Shown in pieces: positions 8,195 through 12,009 of a DNA stretch of 12,009 bases. Positions within the stretch are counted from its first letter, which is position 1. Each line of letters starts with the position of its first letter. Source of the DNA: Pseudomonadota bacterium (GTDB taxonomy: Bacteria; Pseudomonadota; Alphaproteobacteria; Rhizobiales; Hyphomicrobiaceae); the NCBI GenBank assembly GCA_003242645.1, contig QGVC01000079.1:1-12009 (forward strand), written 5' to 3'. The notes beneath the pieces are model-generated. The model searched no databases. It had not been told where the DNA came from and saw nothing but the letters and a program-made list of their open reading frames with translations. The translations under genes were made by a program, and so were the position numbers.

Positions 8195-8503
8195 TCAGTG
8201 GACGCTGGCAATCTCCAGCTTGTCTCCACGAGCGTGGCCAATTGCTGCTTGGCGGCTGTCGGTTAGCGCGATGGGGGTGCCATCGGCCGCGTGCAGCGCA
8301 TAAAGGTTCATGCCGCTGGGCAAGCCCTCGATCATCGGATAGAGGCGCTGAGCCTCCTCAGACGTCAACACCTTGATGTAGGCGATCTCGCCTCCGCCGA
8401 GGCGCGCGAGTTCGCGCTGGCTCATCACCGGCGCAACCTGGGGAATGCTCGCGCGCTTCCGCGGTGATCTTGCGCGCTTGGCCTTGTGTGTGACCTTGCT
8501 CAT
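8195..8503 (-). CDS. DUF1150 family protein
   Basis: A 102-residue protein with the DUF1150 pattern: LARLGGGEIAYIK (32-44), a middle segment with SGMNLYALHAADGTPIALTDSR (split around residues 63-84), and a short acidic end. The function of the family is not known; members in Hyphomicrobiales are commonly found directly after an Hsp20 gene, as here. The first 17 residues are rich in lysine and arginine, a basic extension beyond the usual short N-terminus. ATG 8503 is chosen because AAGGAG lies seven bases upstream (8511-8516 on the + numbering); a longer frame starting near 8539 would place its start inside a stable RNA structure and lacks a site. It is probably co-transcribed with Hsp20 and heat-inducible (inference). 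Confidence 0.85.
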   Translation of the reverse strand: MSKVTHKAKRARSPRKRASIPQVAPVMSQRELARLGGGEIAYIKVLTSEEAQRLYPMIEGLPSGMNLYALHAADGTPIALTDSRQAAIGHARGDKLEIASVH

Positions 8504-8517
8504 GATGCTACTCCTTC

Positions 8518-8569
8518 GGGTGCGGGGCAGGCACATCACGCCTGCGGGCCTGGTCGTCCGACCGCACCC
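8518..8569 (-). promoter_or_regulatory. Branched RNA structure touching the DUF1150 ribosome-binding site
   Basis: In the Hsp20-DUF1150 spacer, on the transcript strand, GGGTGCGG (8569-8562) pairs perfectly with CCGCACCC (8525-8518). Enclosed are a second perfect hairpin, GCAGGC (8545-8540) with GCCTGC (8532-8527) around a 7-base loop, and a small GGTC/GACC stem (8563-8552) that competes with the first two pairs of the outer stem. The structure ends one base before the AAGGAG site of DUF1150. No T-tract follows, so it is not a terminator. Roles in transcript processing, mRNA stability or control of DUF1150 translation are possible but not shown. Confidence 0.5.
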
Positions 8570-8619
8570 ACGGCCCAGTTATTCTCTCTGTCTTTGGCCA
8601 ACGCAGGTGCTGATAGCGC

Positions 8620-9057
8620 TCATGCACCGGATTTGCGCTCACCGATCTCAATCCGTCGCACCAGCCGCTCCGGCTCGTGCCTGACGAGATCGATGGACAG
8701 AAGACCGTTGTTCAGATCCGCGCCTTTGATCTCGATGCCGTCCGCGAGGACAAAGGTCCGTTGGAACTGCCGGGCTGCAATGCCTCGGTAAAGGTACTCC
8801 CGGCCCTTGTCCTCCTGCTGCTTACCGCGGATCGTTAGCTGGTTGTCCTCGACTGTGATCTCAAGCTGATCGCGTGTGAAACCGGCTACTGCCAAAGTGA
8901 TGCGCAGCAACTCGCCCCGCTCGCCAGCCTTCCCAATGCGCTCGATGTTGTAAGGCGGATACCCATCGCTGGCGCCCTTGCCGACGCGCTCGATAAGCCG
9001 CTCGATCTCCTCGAACCCGAGCAGCATGGGACTGGACAAAAGCGACATGCGTGACAT
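8620..9057 (-). CDS. Small heat-shock protein, Hsp20/alpha-crystallin family
   Basis: A 145-residue ATP-independent chaperone of the class A (IbpA-like) rhizobial type, which binds unfolding proteins in the cytoplasm and holds them for refolding by DnaK. The N-terminal LLGFEEIERLIERV (12-25) and DGYPPYNIE (31-39) are typical of the group. The alpha-crystallin domain spans about 38-125 with VAGFTRDQLEI (57-67) and the signature ADLNNGLLSIDL (113-124). The C-terminal I-x-I anchor is IEI (136-138). ATG 9057 is chosen; a TTG at 9063 and an ATG at 9048 are alternatives. The nearest purine-rich site is AAAGGG, about 12 bases upstream, rather far. The gene is first of a two-gene operon with DUF1150 and has an RpoH-type promoter about 110 bases upstream. 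Confidence 0.93.
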   Translation of the reverse strand: MSRMSLLSSPMLLGFEEIERLIERVGKGASDGYPPYNIERIGKAGERGELLRITLAVAGFTRDQLEITVEDNQLTIRGKQQEDKGREYLYRGIAARQFQRTFVLADGIEIKGADLNNGLLSIDLVRHEPERLVRRIEIGERKSGA

Positions 9058-9165
9058 GCTCAAAGCCCTTTCTAAGCGACCTTGTTGAACGTCCGCGGGT
9101 CCTCATAGGCCCCCGCCAGCAGTCGGCCCCGTTCTACCGGGCGCCGCAGGTCCACGCAAAGTGAG

Positions 9166-9193
9166 ATATGGTGCCCGGCCAGGCGAGTTCAAG
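9166..9193 (-). promoter_or_regulatory. Heat-shock sigma-32 (RpoH) promoter of the Hsp20 operon
   Basis: On the - strand CTTGAA (9193-9188) is followed after 14 bases by CACCATAT (9173-9166). This fits the RpoH consensus CTTGAA, 11-15 bases, CCCCATNT, with one mismatch. Its position upstream of a small heat-shock gene makes the assignment credible. Transcription would start near 9159, leaving a leader of about 100 bases before the Hsp20 start. Confidence 0.7.
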
Positions 9194-9306
9194 CAACCCC
9201 GACTTGTGGACTAAGGTTTAGCTGCGATCTTCCGGCCTCCCCGTCATATTCCTGCGCGAAAGCCTCGCCATAGGCGGGGACGGCTCTGTCGCAGAAGGGG
9301 GATCGG

Positions 9307-9957
9307 ATGAGGGCTCGTCGCGCACTTTGCTGGGTCATTGCTGCCGCCATGGTGGCTTCCGCCTCAGCTCCAGCCATGGCGGAGGAGGCTAAGAACGCGG
9401 AGGCTGAGGTAGAGCTCACGCCTGAAGAAAAGGCTGAGCGTGAGAGCCGGAAGGCTTGCAAGGTGGCCATCTGCGACGCGTTCTACAACCGCGATCCGAA
9501 CGGCGGCGACATCGCTTGCCACATCGTAAAGACCTGGCGGAAGGAGCATCTGCAGAAGATCGTGTCCAAGGCCAAGGTCTCCTGGCCATGGGGCCGCGTG
9601 CAGTGTGTGTCAGACATAAGGCTGAAGCGGGATATGCTCATCAAGGCGATGAGTGAGCCGAAGCACGAGGCCCAGCTCGAAAAGCATCAGGTCTCTTGCA
9701 AGGTCGAGCGCGAGGAGGGGCCGGCTGAGATCAAGTTCGAATTCCAGCCAAAGGTGACCTTCGAAAACGGTAAAGCGACCAAGGCGGTGCTCAACTGGGG
9801 TGAGATCGAGGCACCCACGCTCGTGAAGGGTGCCATGTGGACGGCAACCGCCACGGACAACACCTTCAATGTCCTCGACAGCATGGTCGTCGAGGACATC
9901 AACAACTTCATCACGAAAAAGTGCATGGAAGTGAAGGATGAGTGGGAGCGCAAGTAG
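9307..9957 (+). CDS. Exported protein of unknown function with six cysteines
   Basis: The product has 216 residues. It begins with a classical signal peptide: MRARR, a hydrophobic core to about residue 20, and a likely cleavage after APAMA at residue 25. An acidic, Glu/Ala-rich linker (26-49) follows. The mature part has six cysteines (51, 56, 71, 100, 131, 206), an even number suited to disulfide bonds in the periplasm. The first lie in CKVAIC and IACHIVKTWRKEH, a Trp/Lys-rich region that includes WPWGRVQC (93-100). The C-terminal half is beta-rich in appearance and highly charged. I do not recognise the family and assign no function. ATG 9307 follows AGAAGGGGG (9293-9301). The gene is divergent from the Hsp20 operon and ends at a hairpin overlapping its stop. 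Confidence 0.8.
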   Translation: MRARRALCWVIAAAMVASASAPAMAEEAKNAEAEVELTPEEKAERESRKACKVAICDAFYNRDPNGGDIACHIVKTWRKEHLQKIVSKAKVSWPWGRVQCVSDIRLKRDMLIKAMSEPKHEAQLEKHQVSCKVEREEGPAEIKFEFQPKVTFENGKATKAVLNWGEIEAPTLVKGAMWTATATDNTFNVLDSMVVEDINNFITKKCMEVKDEWERK

Positions 9958-9966
9958 CGCGCTCCC
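9944..9966 (+). terminator. Hairpin terminator overlapping the end of the exported-protein gene
   Basis: GGGAGCGC (9944-9951) pairs perfectly with GCGCTCCC (9959-9966) around a 7-base loop that contains the TAG stop codon (9955-9957). The following TCTATCGCTTCC is only moderately T-rich, so termination strength is uncertain. It lies between convergent genes and could also help stop transcription leaving argG. Confidence 0.5.
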
Positions 9967-10034
9967 TCTATCGCTTCCTCAGCCACTGCTCCGTCTTCGA
10001 CTGTCGCCGTATTCCAGCACCGCAGCAGCGGCCT

Positions 10035-11276
<1,242 letters not shown>

Positions 11277-11313
11277 CGTGTGTCCTGCTCATGTCGTAAG
11301 AAAGGGGCGGCGC

Positions 11314-11343
11314 ACTATAGGCGCGCGATCCGCCAGCGGCCAA
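11314..11343 (-). promoter_or_regulatory. Probable sigma-70 promoter of argG
   Basis: On the - strand TTGGCC (11343-11338) is followed after 18 bases by TATAGT (11319-11314), matching TTGACA/TATAAT at four and five of six positions. The predicted start near 11307 gives a leader of about 30 bases. The rest of the 160-base divergent region contains a GTAGG...CCTAC inverted repeat (11398-11415) just ahead of the isomerase ribosome site; I see no recognisable operator. Confidence 0.5.
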
Positions 11344-11436
11344 GGGGCCTCCTACGAGGCTGGTCTGCCCTATTTGTCTCAGTTCCGATTGGCCGTGGTA
11401 GGTTTGAGCTCCTACGTTGCTCGAGAGGTCTTTCCC

Positions 11437-12009
11437 ATGCCCCGTTTAGAGTTCTGGTACGAGTTCGCCTCGAATTACTCGTATCTCTCCGTCATGCGCA
11501 TCTCAGACTTGGCCCAGCAGGCCGGTGTCGAGGTCATCTGGAAGCCTTTTCTTCTGGGGCCGATTTTCAAGGCGCAGGGCTGGGATACCTCACCATTCAA
11601 TCTTTACCCGGCGAAAGGACGCTACATGATCCGCGACATGCAGCGGATTACCGCGAGCCGTGGTCTTCCATTCGTCATGCCTCCGACGTTCCCGGCGAAC
11701 GGGCTGAAGGCAGCGCGGCTCGCTTTGATTGGCGCCGATGAAGGCTGGATCGAGCCGGTCACCAAAGCGATCTTCGAAGCCGAGTTTGGGCGGGGAGAGG
11801 ACATTGCACAGCCGGCGGTGCTCGAGAAAGCGTTGGCCGGACTAGGTCTAGACGCTGCATCGCTGATGGCGCGCGCCGAAGACCCTGCGATCAGCCAACG
11901 TCTTAAGGATCAGACGGCGGAAGCCCAGTCCCGAGGCATCTTCGGTGCGCCGAGCTTCATCACGGAGGATGGCGAGCTGTTCTGGGGCGATGATCGGCTG
12001 GAGCAGGCG
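11437..12009 (+). CDS. 2-hydroxychromene-2-carboxylate isomerase family protein (DsbA fold), 3' end missing
   Basis: The frame is open from ATG 11437 to the window edge: 191 codons, probably nearly complete, since family members have about 200 residues. It starts LEFWYEFASNYSYLS, the form of the 'F-Y-F-D-F-x-S-P-Y-S-Y-L' motif of the kappa-GST/NahD group; Ser12 replaces the reactive thiol of DsbA and would bind glutathione. KPFLLGPIF (39-47) and the cis-proline segment FGAPSF near the end are also typical. The founding enzyme performs a glutathione-dependent isomerisation in naphthalene degradation, but most homologues have unknown substrates. Asn13 replaces the usual proline. A GAGAGG site (11423-11428) precedes the start by eight bases. 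Nothing here shows a link with the left-hand catabolic operon. Confidence 0.85.
   Translation, partial: MPRLEFWYEFASNYSYLSVMRISDLAQQAGVEVIWKPFLLGPIFKAQGWDTSPFNLYPAKGRYMIRDMQRITASRGLPFVMPPTFPANGLKAARLALIGADEGWIEPVTKAIFEAEFGRGEDIAQPAVLEKALAGLGLDAASLMARAEDPAISQRLKDQTAEAQSRGIFGAPSFITEDGELFWGDDRLEQA

Noticed and set aside
9058..9160. ROSE-type RNA thermometer in the Hsp20 leader
   Set aside because: I found no segment complementary to the weak AAAGGG site and no typical pyrimidine-rich anti-site hairpin next to the start. A different thermometer type is not excluded.

Overview
The window looks like part of an alphaproteobacterial chromosome, most likely of the order Hyphomicrobiales (Rhizobiales). 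The pointers are an NDUFA9-like complex I accessory protein, an Hsp20 gene followed by a DUF1150 gene, and a TAXI-type TRAP transporter with a fused 4TM/12TM permease. A more precise placement cannot be read from the sequence. A tRNA gene at 6856-6942 divides the window into two different halves.

Left half (1-6371). All genes are on the + strand, tightly packed and probably one operon: the end of a TAXI solute-binding protein, the fused TRAP permease, and three acyl-CoA dehydrogenases in a row. The first dehydrogenase belongs to the large AidB-like branch. The next two look like unequal partners of one enzyme: the 392-residue protein keeps a candidate catalytic glutamate, and the 371-residue protein has none at either usual site. 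Together they suggest uptake of an organic acid followed by CoA-dependent alpha,beta-dehydrogenation. The substrate is unknown, and the CoA ligase, hydratase and thiolase expected for such a pathway would lie outside the window.

Junction (6372-6942). No intact gene lies between the last dehydrogenase and the tRNA. It holds a decayed tyrosine-recombinase (integrase) gene, readable as pieces in three frames, directly beside the 3' end of an intact tRNA-Leu(CAG). With the lower GC of several left-hand stretches, this suggests that the catabolic operon sits in an old genomic island integrated at the tRNA gene.

Right half (6943-12009). This is ordinary chromosome of higher GC: an NDUFA9-like NAD(P)-binding protein; a heat-shock operon on the - strand (Hsp20, then DUF1150) with a good RpoH-type promoter and a strong shared terminator; an exported six-cysteine protein of unknown function; argG for arginine synthesis; and, divergent from argG, a DsbA-fold protein of the 2-hydroxychromene-2-carboxylate isomerase family, cut by the window end. 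No CRISPR array, rRNA, intact insertion sequence or clear new defence or catalytic system was seen. The points most worth following are the integrase scar, the split dehydrogenase pair and the structured RNA segments in the transporter and heat-shock operons.
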